Source of the DNA: Stemphylium vesicarium
Taxonomy: Eukaryota > Ascomycota > Dothideomycetes > Pleosporales > Pleosporaceae
Direction of reading: 5' to 3'
Assembly (NCBI GenBank): GCA_004380135.1
Contig: QXCR01000195.1
Location: forward strand, 1 to 47,356
DNA: 47,356 nt
In this document: one piece after another, positions 10,885-22,284 of the stretch
Numbering within the stretch: the first letter of the stretch is position 1
Layout of the letters: every line of letters begins with the position of its first letter
Translations under genes and position numbers: made by a program
Notes under the pieces: model-generated
The model's database searches: none
The model's input: the letters and a program-made list of their open reading frames with translations, nothing else
Told to the model about the DNA's origin: nothing

Positions 10885-13175
10885 ATGTTGAAGGTCACGC
10901 GCGCGTGCGATGTTTGCAAAGCAAGAAAGATCAAGTGCTCAGGCAACCAACCATGCGAGACCTGCACGCGTCGAGATTTGCAATGCCTGTACGAAGCTGT
11001 ACATACCAGGGGCAAGGCGCCTGCGCCTCGCGCTTCCGACTCACTGTATTTGGACCCTGTCAGTTCTGAGCAGCGCAACAGTGTTTCGGGCCCTTCTAGT
11101 GTGGACGGTCTGCAGCCAGTCTCGATCAGGGCCCAGCAACGCGTCAGTACGCCAGCGTATCCTCATCCCATCTTGAGTACCCCCAGATTTCCTGTCCTAG
11201 GTGCCCCCAACATGGTTGATGTTATCGCTCAAAGTGTGAACGACGTAGAGCCGCCATCACGAGCTTCACCAGGCCTTGAGGTGGCTGGCCAGTACTCCGA
11301 CACCACTTCAGGTCTCTCATTCCTTCATCGAGCTTGGCGGCGCATCTCGAACAAGGAGAGTAGCCAAGTTGTCAATGGCCAACTGGGGTCTACAGAGGAC
11401 TGCCAACTGCTCATGAGCGCAGGCGACAAACCCTTCCGAGAGAAAGAAGATGGGCATTTGAAATTGCCCTCACTCGATAGAAGCAACGGCCTTCTTGATC
11501 TTTACTTTGATGTATGTATCGCGACGTACCGGCTGCTCCATAGGCCCACGGTTGAATCTTGGTTGGCGAGCGTGACGAACAACGCGCAACGGAACAAACC
11601 GCTTCACAATGGTGCGTTATCATGGATCGGACAACGTTCGGGGAACTTTACTGACTTTGTTGCTTTAATCAGAGATCGGTCGCGCGAAAGCCGCAGTGGT
11701 TCTTTCAGTACTAGCTATTGCATCTTTCCACGAAGAAAAGGCCAAAGGAGACATTGGATCGACCCCAGAGAACGAGCCCAATGCCGAGTCACAAAGCGAC
11801 AGCCTTTTCTTCGAAGCTGCACGGCTTACCCACAGTGAGACTGGTATTCCACAGCTTGAGTCCGCACAATGTCGGCTTGTTCAGGTCCTATATCTGCTCA
11901 TGTCATGTCGCTTCAACCAAGCCTGGTACACCTTCGGCCATGCCCTGCAAATCATCTCAGCGCTGGGCCTGCATCGAAGAGATGATCGTAAGCGACCGGC
12001 GTCCGCCCCGAAGCGTGACTATATCGATGAGCAATGCAGGAAACGAACATTCTGGGTTGCTTACACCCTGGACAAATACCTGGGTGTCATTTTTGGCAGA
12101 CCGCGACATTATCATGACGATGACATTGATCAGTCTTTCCCTGATGTCGTCAACGACGAAGATATGGGTAGTACTGGGCCACGCACTACATCTGCAGAAG
12201 ACTGTCACGTAGAGTCGTTGGTATGCGTCGCGCGGCTTGCACAGATTGCGGAACGAATCTCCCGCGAGGTGTACTCCATCAAGCCGGTACGTCAACCTTT
12301 TAGTCACCCAATGGATACGTCGCTAATTATGATGATCCCAGATCCCAGATCATCTTCGATTAGCCGCGTCGCATCGGTTAGCAGCAGCATTGCGCGAGTG
12401 GAAAGCGTCACTCCCTCCATTCCTCGGAGCTGTGAACCCAAGTAGCCTGATCCCCACCTTTCGCCGCCAAGCAACCGCACTCAAGCTATCATACTGCCAT
12501 GCGGTGATGCTGGCCCATCGACCTTTCCTGCTGAAGAATAATTTACGGAACAGTGATGACATGCGCAATCTTGCAAAGGACAGTCTTGCGGAATGCATCT
12601 CAGCTGCACGATCAGTACTAGATGCGGTCGACCGTATGGCGCGTGAGGGGCGCATGTTTCATGCATTCTGGTGGACACATTATGTATGCTTTTGTGCATT
12701 AGTCGTGGTGTACGTTTGGGCCATACAAGAGACCAGCCGTGCTTCGACATCAGCGGAAGACCGTCGCAACATATTGGACCAAGCGGAGCGCTGTCTGCAG
12801 CACTTGGCGCAAGCGACAGCATCCAACTCGCCATCGCGAAGATACAGCATCATCTTACAAGAGCTCCGTGCTGAAGCCAAACGAAAGACTGCCATACCCG
12901 CGCAAGACAAGACACCAGCACTGCCGGCTACAAACATGCCCGGCAACCCCATATCATTTGACGAGCATGCGACAAGCGAAATCAACCCACAGGACACGAC
13001 TCTACAGATGTGGCAGCCACTTTTCGGTAGTCCAATGGATACGACCACACCCGGTCTGCAAAATTTCCTGGATCACTGGCAGACGACTGATTGGCTCGAC
13101 CTTGACTCTTCAGCATTCGGTCCATTTCCCGGTATGGATGATGACGGGGCTGCTTGGGTGAATAGGACTTCCTAA
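10885..13175 (+). CDS. Zn2Cys6 transcription factor with fungal-specific TF domain
   Basis: Exons 10885-11611, 11673-12286 and 12342-13175 (61- and 55-nt introns) give 724 residues. The zinc cluster is at residues 8-34: C-x2-C-x6-C-x5-C-x2-C-x6-C, within TRACDVCKARKIKC. The middle region (about 205-500; LYFDVCIATYRLLHRPTVE, FNQAWYTFGHALQI...LGLHRR, RKRTFWVAYTLDKYLGVIFGRPR) is the fungal-specific TF domain. Such proteins bind CGG-triplet pairs and act in the nucleus. Upstream, 10632-10686 encodes a Pro/Ala-rich MVTGPTPAF... stretch followed by GTATGT, which could splice to 10856 and add 28 residues ending DGRRQR before the cluster; that is the more usual N-terminus, so 10885 may be internal. 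It ends 157 bp from the convergent MFS permease and is a plausible local pathway regulator. Confidence 0.85.
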
Positions 13176-13332
13176 GTAATGTGATCGATCTGAAGTGTGC
13201 ACTTGTATTGTCTCATGCCAAAAGGCGGACATCCCAAAGGGCGAACATGCCCGGAAGCCTACATATACGACCAGGAGATTGGAGAAAGGTCCCCAACCTA
13301 GTCTCCCTGCTCTTGGTGGTTTCCAAACGCGT

Positions 13333-15142
13333 CTACAGCGTGTAACGGAAAAGCGGGGACTTGTCACCCATGTCCAATAGCTCCTCGTCGGTATACTTCG
13401 CCCGAATCTCATCCTCACTGAGCTTCGCCTTCTTTGAGTTGCCCCACTTGTATGACAGTTCGAGTAAGAATGCGACAATAAACCCGCTAGCACCAAAGGC
13501 GAGCGACAATCCGAAGCCAGTGTAGTAGCTCGGCTTCTCGCTCTCGAGGTACATATAGCTACCAATAACGCCACCAATATTGCCAACGCAAATGTTAAAA
13601 GCAACACCGATGGCTCGCCGAGAAGACGGAGCAAGGTTGTTGGCGGCCCATGAGCTTCCCGCTGGTTGAATGGGATAGATACCCATGCACGTGAGGATGA
13701 TGGCGAAGAAAGCCGGACCGATGTTGCCGCCAAGATCTCCGTCGAACGAGATGACTATGGAATATCCAATAAAGATGAACGACAGAGGAATTGCGATGAA
13801 CGGTAGACGCCAATAGAAGCGATCCGAGAGCTTTGCAAAGAAGATAGAGCTCAAAGCTCCGGCAACGTAAGGTGGCACCGTCATCAGTTGCGCGTTGGTG
13901 TTGTTGAACCCCATGCTCTTGGTGATGGTAGGTAGCGTGAACTTAGTACCTGTTCACGAGTTAGCATGCATTCGGTTGACACGATCGGGGTTCATACCAT
14001 ATGAGCAAGCCGAGATGCAAAGTAGAATGTACGCCTGCATGTAGAGACGCCAGTTGCACAGCACCATCTTCAAGTCGTGCCACTTGAAGCCTTCATCTTT
14101 CTCTTCTCCAAAGCGGCCACCATCTTTTATGAAGCGTTGAAGTTCAAGGAAGCGGATTTCGTCAGGCTTCAACCATCTGCCGCTCAATGCCGGAGAGTCG
14201 ATTAGGAAGAAGAAGCATGAGACGCCGAGACCAATGGTAACAATTCCCTCCAGAAGAAAGATCCATCTCCACCTTGAAGAAATCAGCAAATGCTACTATT
14301 GTCGGCAAGCGGGAGATATGCTTACCCTTCGTATCCACCGACGCCGTCCATCTCAGCGATAGCTGCGGCGAGCAGACCACTAAAGGCGCCCGACAACGCC
14401 GATGCGCAATAGAAATATGAGATCCTCGTCGCAAGATCCTTCGGCATGTACCAGTATGAGCAGAGATAGATTGCACCTGGGAAGAATCCAGCCCTTGCCA
14501 CTGTTACTAAAATTTACCAGACTAGACGTGGTATAAACCTACTCAAAAACACCAAGGAGGATCCTTGTCGCAAGCAGCCCAGCAAAGTTCTGCACTACGC
14601 CCATCACCGTCATGATGATGCCCCAGCAGACGATAAGGATACCGAGATAGTACGATGGCCGCTTGAACTTCTTCAATAAGATGTTCGATGGGACTTCCAG
14701 AAGGATATATGGTACGAAGAACACCGAAAGGACGATGTTCCATTGCACGCCGTCGAGGCCGAGGTCTTCTACCATGCCCTCAATTTTCGCATTCTACAGG
14801 GATTAGCTCCGCCCATCGCGATTGTATGTTCAATACTTACGCCAATGTTCGCTCGGTCAATGTGGGAGATGAGATAAAGGATTGCCAGCATAGGTACGAG
14901 GCGGATATCAACCTGAACTTGTTAGCCTTTGTGTGAGCGCTAGCACTTGGATCATAGCTTACCTTGTAGACGACCCTCTTTCTTTGCTCTTCGGTGTAGT
15001 TGGTGTAAAAGTCCGCATCTTCGGGTGCAAGTCCAAGAACCTGGAAGTTGTCGATCTTGACAATCTGGTGCTGCTTGGAAGCCTGGATGGAATCCGCCTT
15101 TTCATCGACATATTGGATCTCGTTCTTGTCGAATGAAGACAT
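13333..15142 (-). CDS. MFS transporter, Dal5/allantoate-permease-like (anion:cation symporter family)
   Basis: Six exons: 15142-14963, 14912-14841, 14793-14543, 14493-14326, 14272-13998, 13949-13333; all five introns are 47-53 nt with GT-AG ends and consistent phases. The 520-residue product has the typical short cytosolic N-terminus (YTEEQRKRVVYK), HIDRANIGNAKIEGM after TM1, and about 12 hydrophobic segments with LPFIAIP and PAGSSWAANNLAPSSRRA in the second half. This is the pattern of fungal Dal5/Tna1-type plasma-membrane importers of organic anions such as vitamins, allantoate or carboxylates. The substrate is not determinable. It shares a divergent promoter with the NRPS-like gene, so it may supply or export the acid or product handled by that enzyme (inference). 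Confidence 0.88.
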
Positions 15143-15647
15143 TGCGAAACGTGGCTGGATGCAACTCAAGAACAAAGATGACGCCCCACGGAGGTTGGAC
15201 TGAAGTAAAGAAGATGGAGCCCTTGCAAAAACTGACGCAACTCAAAGCTTTATACATCAATGCAGTCCATCTCCATGGCGGCACGATAGCTCCTAGCTTG
15301 CGGAGAAGCTTGCGATACCCGGTCACTCGGTTTCCTGGACAAAGCTAGATGCGGGGAAGAAACCGTTCATGCCATTCCTGATTTCGAAAGTCCTGTGCAA
15401 AGACTAACACTAAAGGTGTTCCGAGCGCTAGCGGTATGCGTTCGCACCTATCACACTTGAATCCGTGGAGCGGATATATGCAGGACCCGCCGAACCATCC
15501 CGCAACATCAATACCCGGGACTAGAGTAATTCGCTCGTCCGACAAGTGATGTACTAAAAGCGCGTCTATGGCTATGTCTCCAGTTCAAATCTCAGCCACT
15601 TTCCTGTATAGCATTTTTCCTTTTCGTTGTGCCACACCACCTTCACC
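15143..15647. promoter_or_regulatory. Divergent promoter (MFS permease / NRPS-like) with CGG-triplet pairs
   Basis: The 505-bp spacer contains three paired triplets of the kind bound by Zn2Cys6 dimers: CGG-N5-CGG direct repeat (15320-15330), CCG-N8-CGG everted repeat with a palindromic AGCGCT core (15421-15434) and CCG-N5-CGG everted repeat (15463-15473). The last runs straight into a TATA-like GATATATG. Such pairs also occur by chance in GC-balanced DNA, so regulation by the nearby zinc-cluster protein is a hypothesis. Confidence 0.4.
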
Positions 15648-18600
15648 ATGGCGCCGGCTCAGATCGCAATCGCGGCCTCCGTGCCAGCTTCGAGAGAGCA
15701 AGTCACATGCCTCGACGTCCGTACGAACACATGTAGCCTCCAGCCCGATGAATCTTCCATCCAGACTGTTGACGCGCTGGTTCGACACCGCGCAAGACGA
15801 AATCCCGACATCACAATTGTCTCGTATCCCAAGTCTGGGATCGATTTCGTGGACTACTCAATGCAGCAACTAGACGTTTTCGCTTACCGAGTTGCGCGAC
15901 ACTATCAGTCTTTCATCCCTACGAGAAATAGTTCAGCAGAGAAACCGACGACGGTAGCGCTGACTGGCCCGAGCAACTTCGACTATTTGGTCACTATGCT
16001 GGCGTTGACCAAACTTGGTCATACAGTGCTTTTCCTCTCGACGAGGATATCGCAGGCCGCTGTCGACTCACTGATAGAGACAACTGGCGCTGCGTATCTA
16101 TTGGCAGATTTGCGATACGCGCAGACTGCTTCAGACGCTCAAGCGAGTATACCGGCGCTGCACACAGGGGAAATCGCCAAGGATGATATCTACAATTTCC
16201 CTGTTGAAGTGCATGCTGATACTCGCTTGGACTATCAGCTAGATCACGCTGTAGAGGCGACGAACAATATCTACATCATTCATTCTAGTGGTATGTTGCC
16301 TGGACCCCTTTTTACCCCATTGGAAGTTCGCTAACATGATTGCAGGTTCCACTGGCCTACCCAAGCCCATCTACCAAACCCAAAAGAGCGCAATCGCCAA
16401 CTATGCTATAAGTATGGACATGAAAGCCTTTATTACCCTACCGCTATATCACAACCACGGCATCTGCAACTTCTTTCGCGCGATACACAGCGGCAAATCC
16501 ATCCACATCTACAACGCCGACCTACCACTCACACAACCGCACCTTGCCACCATTCTGAAACAACACGATTTCGAGATCTTCTACGGCGTTCCGTACGCCC
16601 TGAAGCTTCTCGCAGAGACCGACGAGGGCATCGAGCTATTGAAGCAGCTCAAGATTGTTATGTACGGCGGAAGCGCTTGTCCAGACACCCTCGGTAACCT
16701 CCTTGTGGATAGTGGCGTCAATCTCGTCGGGCACTACGGAGCGTACGTATTCTCCACATCCGTTTCCGCCTCGTAGCCCCGCTGACATAAAAAGTACCGA
16801 AGTAGGTCAGTTGATGACATCTTTCCGGCCCCGCGACGACAAAGCATGGAATTACCTCCGCGAGTCCGAGAAGCTATCTCCCTTCCTTCGATGGGTACCG
16901 CGCGGCACGAATCTATACGAATGCACCGTCTTGCCTGGTTGGCCGGCAAAGGTAGCGTCGAACCTCCTAGACGGCAGCTATGCTACAAAAGACCTTTTCG
17001 AGCCACATCCCACGATCGAGAAGGCATGGAAGTACATTGCGCGTCTCGACGACACGATCGCGTTGGTCAACGGAGAGAAGTTCAACCCCGTTATGATGGA
17101 AGGCACGGTACGGTCGCATCGAGCGGTGACTGAGACCGTCATATTTGGCGCCGGTCGCCCGTACCTAGGCATTCTTATCGTTCCCGCTGTAGAGGGTGCA
17201 TCGCCATCGAGTAATGTCGAAGAGTTTTGGTCTATTGTTGAGGCTGCGAACAAAACAGCTGAGGCATATGCCAGGATATCCAAGGATATGATCAGAGTCT
17301 TGCCGTATGGCTGTGAATACCCTCGTACCGACAAAGGTAGTGTCATTCGTCAGGCGTTTTACCAGCAGTTTGCGGCTGAGATCGAAGCCGCATACGACTT
17401 GGCTGCGACCTCCCATGGCGATTTGAAGGCCTTTGGTGTTTCGGAGCTGGAAGATCATGTTCGCGGTATTTTGCTGAAGCAGATACCGTCGGCTGCTGAA
17501 GTTGACCGCACGGCTGATCTTTTCTCGTTGGGCATTGATTCACTTCAGTCGATTCAGATAAGAACGGAGATTCTGAAGACGGTTGATATCGGTGGTCATA
17601 AGCTTGGCCAAAATGTTGTCTTTGAGTACCCGTCGATTGGGCTACTCTGCGCTCATCTTCACGCTCTCCAGACTGGTCAAGGAGACAAACAGACTACATC
17701 TGCCGCTGATCAGATGCAAGATCTAATTTCGCGGTACGGCAACTTCGAACGATTGCCTAGGCAGCGACATATTGCGCTGACTGGTGCTACTGGGTCTCTC
17801 GGCGCTCACGTTCTCGCTCAGCTGGTCCAACGCCTCGATGTCGTGGCTGTGCATTGCCTTGTCCGCGCCAGGGACAACAGCGACGCCGCCCATCGTATTC
17901 GGAAGTCTCTCCTACAGCGAAAGGTCTACCACTCGCTTCCGCTCTCGGCGCGTAGAAAAATACACGCATTGGCGGCTGATCTTTCTGATCCTCGTGTGGG
18001 ATTAGACGACGCCACTTACACGAGCATCACTTCTAAGCTCACTGGTGTCATCCATTGCGCCTGGAGCGTCAACTTCAACAAAAGTCTCGTTTCGTTCGAG
18101 AAGGACTGTGTCGCTGGTGTGCGTCATCTTATCGATCTTTGTGTCGCTTCCTTTTCACCCTCGCCCGCAACCTTCGACTTCTGCTCCTCTGTCAGTACTG
18201 TCGCACGATGCCCCGACATGCACACACCTGAGCGTCTGGCAGAGTTTGATTGGGCTCAGGGGATGGGTTACGCACAGGGCAAGTGCGTTGCTGAGCACCT
18301 CTGTATGGCTGCTGCAGAAAAGACCGGTATCAAGGCTCGGGTACTGCGTGTCGGCCAAATCGTCGCAGATACCGTGCATGGAGTGTGGAATGCCACCGAG
18401 GCCATTCCTCTGATGATTCAGAGCGCACTTACCATCGGTGCGCTACCCAAACTCCAAGAATCGCCAAGCTGGACGCCCGTCGATGTCGTCGCAAAAGCAG
18501 TGACGGAGATCTCGCTCAGTGATGCAGACTCCATGGTGGCGAACGTCACCAACGCGAAGTGCTTTTCCTGGACGGCTGATCTCCTTCCTGCTCTGCAAGC

Positions 18601-19414
18601 GGCGGGTCTGGAGTTCGATGAAGTAGAGCCCAAGGAATGGGTGCGTAGACTTCGCGAGTCGAACAGCGATGCGGTGGCCAATCCTCCCATCAAGCTCACA
18701 GATTTTTTTGCGTCAAAGTACGATAAGGATACGTTCAGCCCATCGAGAACGTACGAGACAAGTGTAGCGCAGTCGTTTTCGCCCTCGCTCGATAACGCGC
18801 CGGTGCTTGATGTAGACTTTGTCAAAACATTTGTCAAGCAATTCCAAGCGACAACATGGAGGCACAAAGCTTCTCGTCGGGCGAAGAAGCAGGTCATTGT
18901 TGTTGCTGGGCCTTGCGGCAGCGGCAAAACGACCATCGCAAGACAACTCAGCAGCCGGTTCCGAGCGCCATTCATCGAAGGTGACGAACTACACACTCTA
19001 GATGCCATCACCGCCATGGCTGCAGGAACAGCTCTTGGCGACTTGTCTCGCGCCGCTTGGCTCGACCGCCTCAAGCAACGCGCGCTCGATACCGTCAACA
19101 CATTAGGCCACAAGCGCGTCTTCATCTCCTGCTCTGCACTGAAGAAGGCATATCGCGATCAACTTCGAAGTCTCGCTGACGATCATGTCGAAGTCATTTT
19201 CATGGATCTGCAGGTCGATCAGGAAGAGCTTGTTCGGCGGATGAAGCAGAGAGAGGGCCACTATATGAAGGATGGCATGGTGGAAGGCCAGCTGGCCATT
19301 TGGGAAAGGCCGGGTGTCATGGAGACGGATGTTATTCCCGTTGACGCGGGTATGCCTTTGGAGCAGGTTTCGGAAGAGGTTTTGGAGCTTCTAGGTACAT
19401 TCGATTGTCCATAG
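15648..19414 (+). CDS. NRPS-like adenylation-thiolation-reductase fused to a gluconokinase-like domain
   Basis: Exons 15648-16290, 16346-16742 and 16795-19414 (introns 55 and 52 nt) encode 1219 residues from an ATG in a CACCATGG context. Domains: adenylation about 30-520, with HSSGSTGLPK (212-221) and YGATE (345-349); carrier protein with LGIDSLQ, phosphopantetheine Ser596; NAD(P)-binding thioester reductase about 672-985, with GATGSLG (677-683) and YAQGK (Tyr839, Lys843); then after a ~60-residue linker a P-loop kinase about 1045-1219, with GPCGSGKT (1052-1059), EGDELH (1075-1080) and CSALKK (1126-1131). The first three modules activate a carboxylic acid, tether it and release it as aldehyde or alcohol. 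The last resembles gluconokinase (GntK) but deviates at substrate positions. No condensation domain. Frame is continuous across the reductase-kinase junction, so the fusion is not an exon-prediction artefact. Confidence 0.9.
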
Positions 19415-19599
19415 ATGGTGTTTGCGCTCTTAGACATCGCTTTCCTTGTTTGCTGTATTCTAGATTTTTAGCAAGCCGGTGATGTGAATATATAATTCTT
19501 TTTGGCTCACCGTTTCGCCCCTTCTCCCACTTCGTATGTGCAGCAGCCAACATGAGCGACAGTAGTGACTCTAGCGGCGAATAGCCTAGCAGTAGTGTT

Positions 19600-21095
19600 G
19601 CTATTCCTGAGACCTGAGACCAGATCACTCCCGGCTGCGTGACGCCCTATCGTACATTCAGGAAACGTTCAACCTCACAAACTAGCAGATCGAAGCCCTT
19701 CCATTATTCGACAGAGTCTCTCTTACCCCGCAAGAAGAGAGCCATATTATCGGCGAAGGTATTCGAGACGCGCATGCCTTCAGACTATACGTGGGACAGA
19801 AGAAGTGGAACTTTGACGGTGAGAAAGGGCGCGACCATGCGTTTACGTATCTTTTTGAGAACGGGAGAACGAAGAAAATGTTGATTGACAACGGAAGTAG
19901 GCATCAGGACCGTTGGCAAGGTTTTGACGCAATGTACTTCGGTGATGTTGTGGCATAAGAATATCTCATGCGAGGGAGTACAGGCGCCGACCCGCAATCG
20001 GAGGAAAGGCAAGAGAACTCGTATTGTCGTAACTAGCGAGTGGATTTTCGTTGTTGTCCGATGACAGTCGGTCCTGTCTAAAGCTATATACCTCTCCTCC
20101 TTTAGTACCTCCGCCAAGCTAGTAGGGCACGTGAATATCTACTACACCACAATGTTTCGGATTTGGTCTTCCCCTTCAACGGAGACGTTAGGCCAGAGCG
20201 GAGGATTGCAGTCGTGAAGTACTACTTCATGCTGGGACATGCGGCTGGATTGTATGATGAGGATCCAGGCTTCAAATGGACTCAAAGCTTCCAGGATCAT
20301 CTGCACGCTGCCTGCAGAGACCTCATGGATGTCGGCATGCAAGATGGGAAAGTGGAAGATGCGGATGAGGCTCTGGCTGGCCCTACCGCTGCCTATGCGT
20401 GTCCATCACAAGAGGATTTCCACCCAAACGCGGATCCTTCTTCTCTTGCCACGCGCTTGATTACATGACATCGATCCCGAGCTCGACGAATAATGGAGTC
20501 GGACAGCAAACAAGAGGACGAGCTCATACCGGGACGTAGCGAGCCAGATACTCAGACTCCTCGGCATCGTCGCAGAACTTCTACTTCCCCGGCTTCTTCA
20601 TCCCAATCCGAAGCTCGAACACTGACGCCGTCTGAACGGACCGCATACTCGCCGGGGCCTAGACCTCCATTCAGCCCTAGCTATCCGGCTCCTTCGCCCA
20701 TTACCGGGTACCCAGTCCCTCTTTTCATTCGGTCTTCGCTATCCCCGAGTCCAGCAACGCCCGTTCAACCCCAGCTAAGCTCAGAAACCCTAGTCAAGTA
20801 TCAATTCCACTCACCTGGGACCAGAGTCACAGAAACACCAGGAACTCCAATCGCGAGTCGATTCGATAGTCCCTCTCCGATAGAGCCGTGCACAGATTCA
20901 TCGTCACAGATTACGCAGAATCCAGAAAGTGAGACAGCTGACGCACCGCGGGTGATTAGACGCGCTACGCTTGAAGAAGTGTATGAAGCGCACTACGATC
21001 TTCGGAATATGCTGAATTGGCATTTGGAGGAACTAGAGGAGGATCTCGGGCCTGAGAGGCGCGCTGCATTGATGTCAAGATTGAATCCTCAGTAA
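19600..21095 (+). pseudogene. Decayed gene of unknown function, mostly one reading frame
   Basis: A single + frame shows coding-like sequence in pieces: about 19636-19960 (LRDALSYIQETFNL, GIRDAHAFRLYVGQKKW, TYLFENGRTKK), about 20105-20465 (REYLLHHNVSDLVFPFNGD, YYFMLGHAAGLYDEDPGFKW) and 20493-21095, an open 200-codon stretch that is Ser/Pro-rich then ends in an acidic helix (LEEVYEAHYDLRNMLNWHLEELEEDLG). The pieces are separated by in-frame stops (for example TAG near 19683 and TGA at 20466-20468). Some of the 19960-20105 gap could be an intron. I do not recognise the family. The 20493-21095 part might be translated alone as a 200-residue protein. Confidence 0.45.
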
Positions 21096-21888
21096 ACGCT
21101 ACGACTGAGCCGGTGTGGAAACAACGAGCATGTTTGGTGTATAGTAGTCGATGTGCGCGCCAAAAAGGTATATCGGCAGCCTGATAGAAAGTGAAGAGTG
21201 GATGGGCATGGATATGTTGGATGCCCGCATGGAGAGTGTGAATGAAGAAGACAAAGTTCGTGGATCTTCCGTGGTGTTGTTCGTGACGTTAGCGCGTCGC
21301 ACTTAACCCCTAATGACGTAGCACTGCCACTCTCGCACCCGCGTGTGAATGACGATGATGCAAAGGATTACTGCTACTTTCTTTGCTGCTACTTGCATAA
21401 GCCAGTATATGTCAGTGGTTTGTTGACTGTTTTGCGTATTACAATAGACAACCCGATTCACACAAGTGTTCTTTCAACAGGAGATGATATGACGCAACTA
21501 GAGGTCGGCTGGTACAGTGATGTCGAATAGAGGATGCTCGCGACACGAAGGGCCAAGGGTTGCGGTGGAACGCGGCATCTCTTGCCGCATTTGTGCAACG
21601 GGGATATGCGATAGCTTCACTGATTTCACAAGTTGGAAAAAGTGGTTAATGTCATGCCATGTCATTCGTGTAGCTCATAAGCCTAGTGCCTATACTGGCC
21701 TTCCCGGTCCATACCAGCCATTGACTAGTATAATCAAATCTAGAAACACGTCAGTTGTGAAGAGCAAATGTCGGAAAGGCAAGCGACGTACATCCACCCG
21801 TTACTCCTAATCAGTCCCCGGAATCAAGGCCGTCCCCAGCACAGGTCGTACAGGAAACGTTTACTCTGATGAACGAATTAGCATGAGG
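21096..21888. other. Intergenic region, nothing recognised
   Basis: Short ORFs only (for example 21345-21530), none with family resemblance. Its right part is 3' flank of the CVNH gene. Confidence 0.4.
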
Positions 21889-22284
21889 TCATTCGATTCC
21901 AGATCGCGGGTAATCACGGTAGATGAAGCTGCCGTCATTGTTGACGATGCGCTCGCCCAGGTTGATGTCACGAGTCTCGCCGTTTCCTTCCTCGTCCATC
22001 AAAGTGGCACGGAGGACGGGAACATCACCATCACCCTCAAGGGCGAAGTGGATATCCTCTGCCGACTCTGAGAAATTCACGCCGTCCCATACGAAGTGGC
22101 CTGAATATTGTAAGCATTCAAGCAGATCCAGGGAGCACAGGTCTTTCTAACCGTTGTCGTTGCCAATATAGTCGTTGAGGTCGATCTCGGCGTCCTCCCA
22201 CTCGCCGTCGGCCTTCTGGAGACGAGCCTTGAGAACGTGGCCGTCGTCGATGCGGATATCCTCGGCAGTGTAGTAGAAAGTCAT
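21889..22284 (-). CDS. Cyanovirin-N homology (CVNH) domain protein
   Basis: Exons 22284-22152 and 22100-21889 (51-nt intron, GTTAGA...TTCAG) encode 114 residues, exactly one CVNH domain. Residues begin MTFYYTAEDIRIDDGHVLKA, and the two pseudo-symmetric halves are visible: DAEIDLNDYIGNDNGHFVWDG and TRDINLGERIVNNDGSF share the D/N-x-L-x-x-x-I-x-N-x-x-G-x-F pattern. CVNH proteins are small mannose-binding lectins found in ascomycetes and ferns; the fungal role is unclear. No signal peptide is visible, so it is probably cytosolic. The intron falls between the WDG sheet and its partner, which is common in the family. The GTTAGA donor is less usual but the phase fits. Confidence 0.88.

Noticed and set aside
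15560..15600. tRNA B-box-like GTTCAAATC
   Set aside because: No matching A-box or acceptor-stem pairing upstream or downstream; part of a promoter.
18418..19125. 235-codon ORF opposite the NRPS-like gene
   Set aside because: Antisense shadow of the well-supported reductase and kinase coding sequence.
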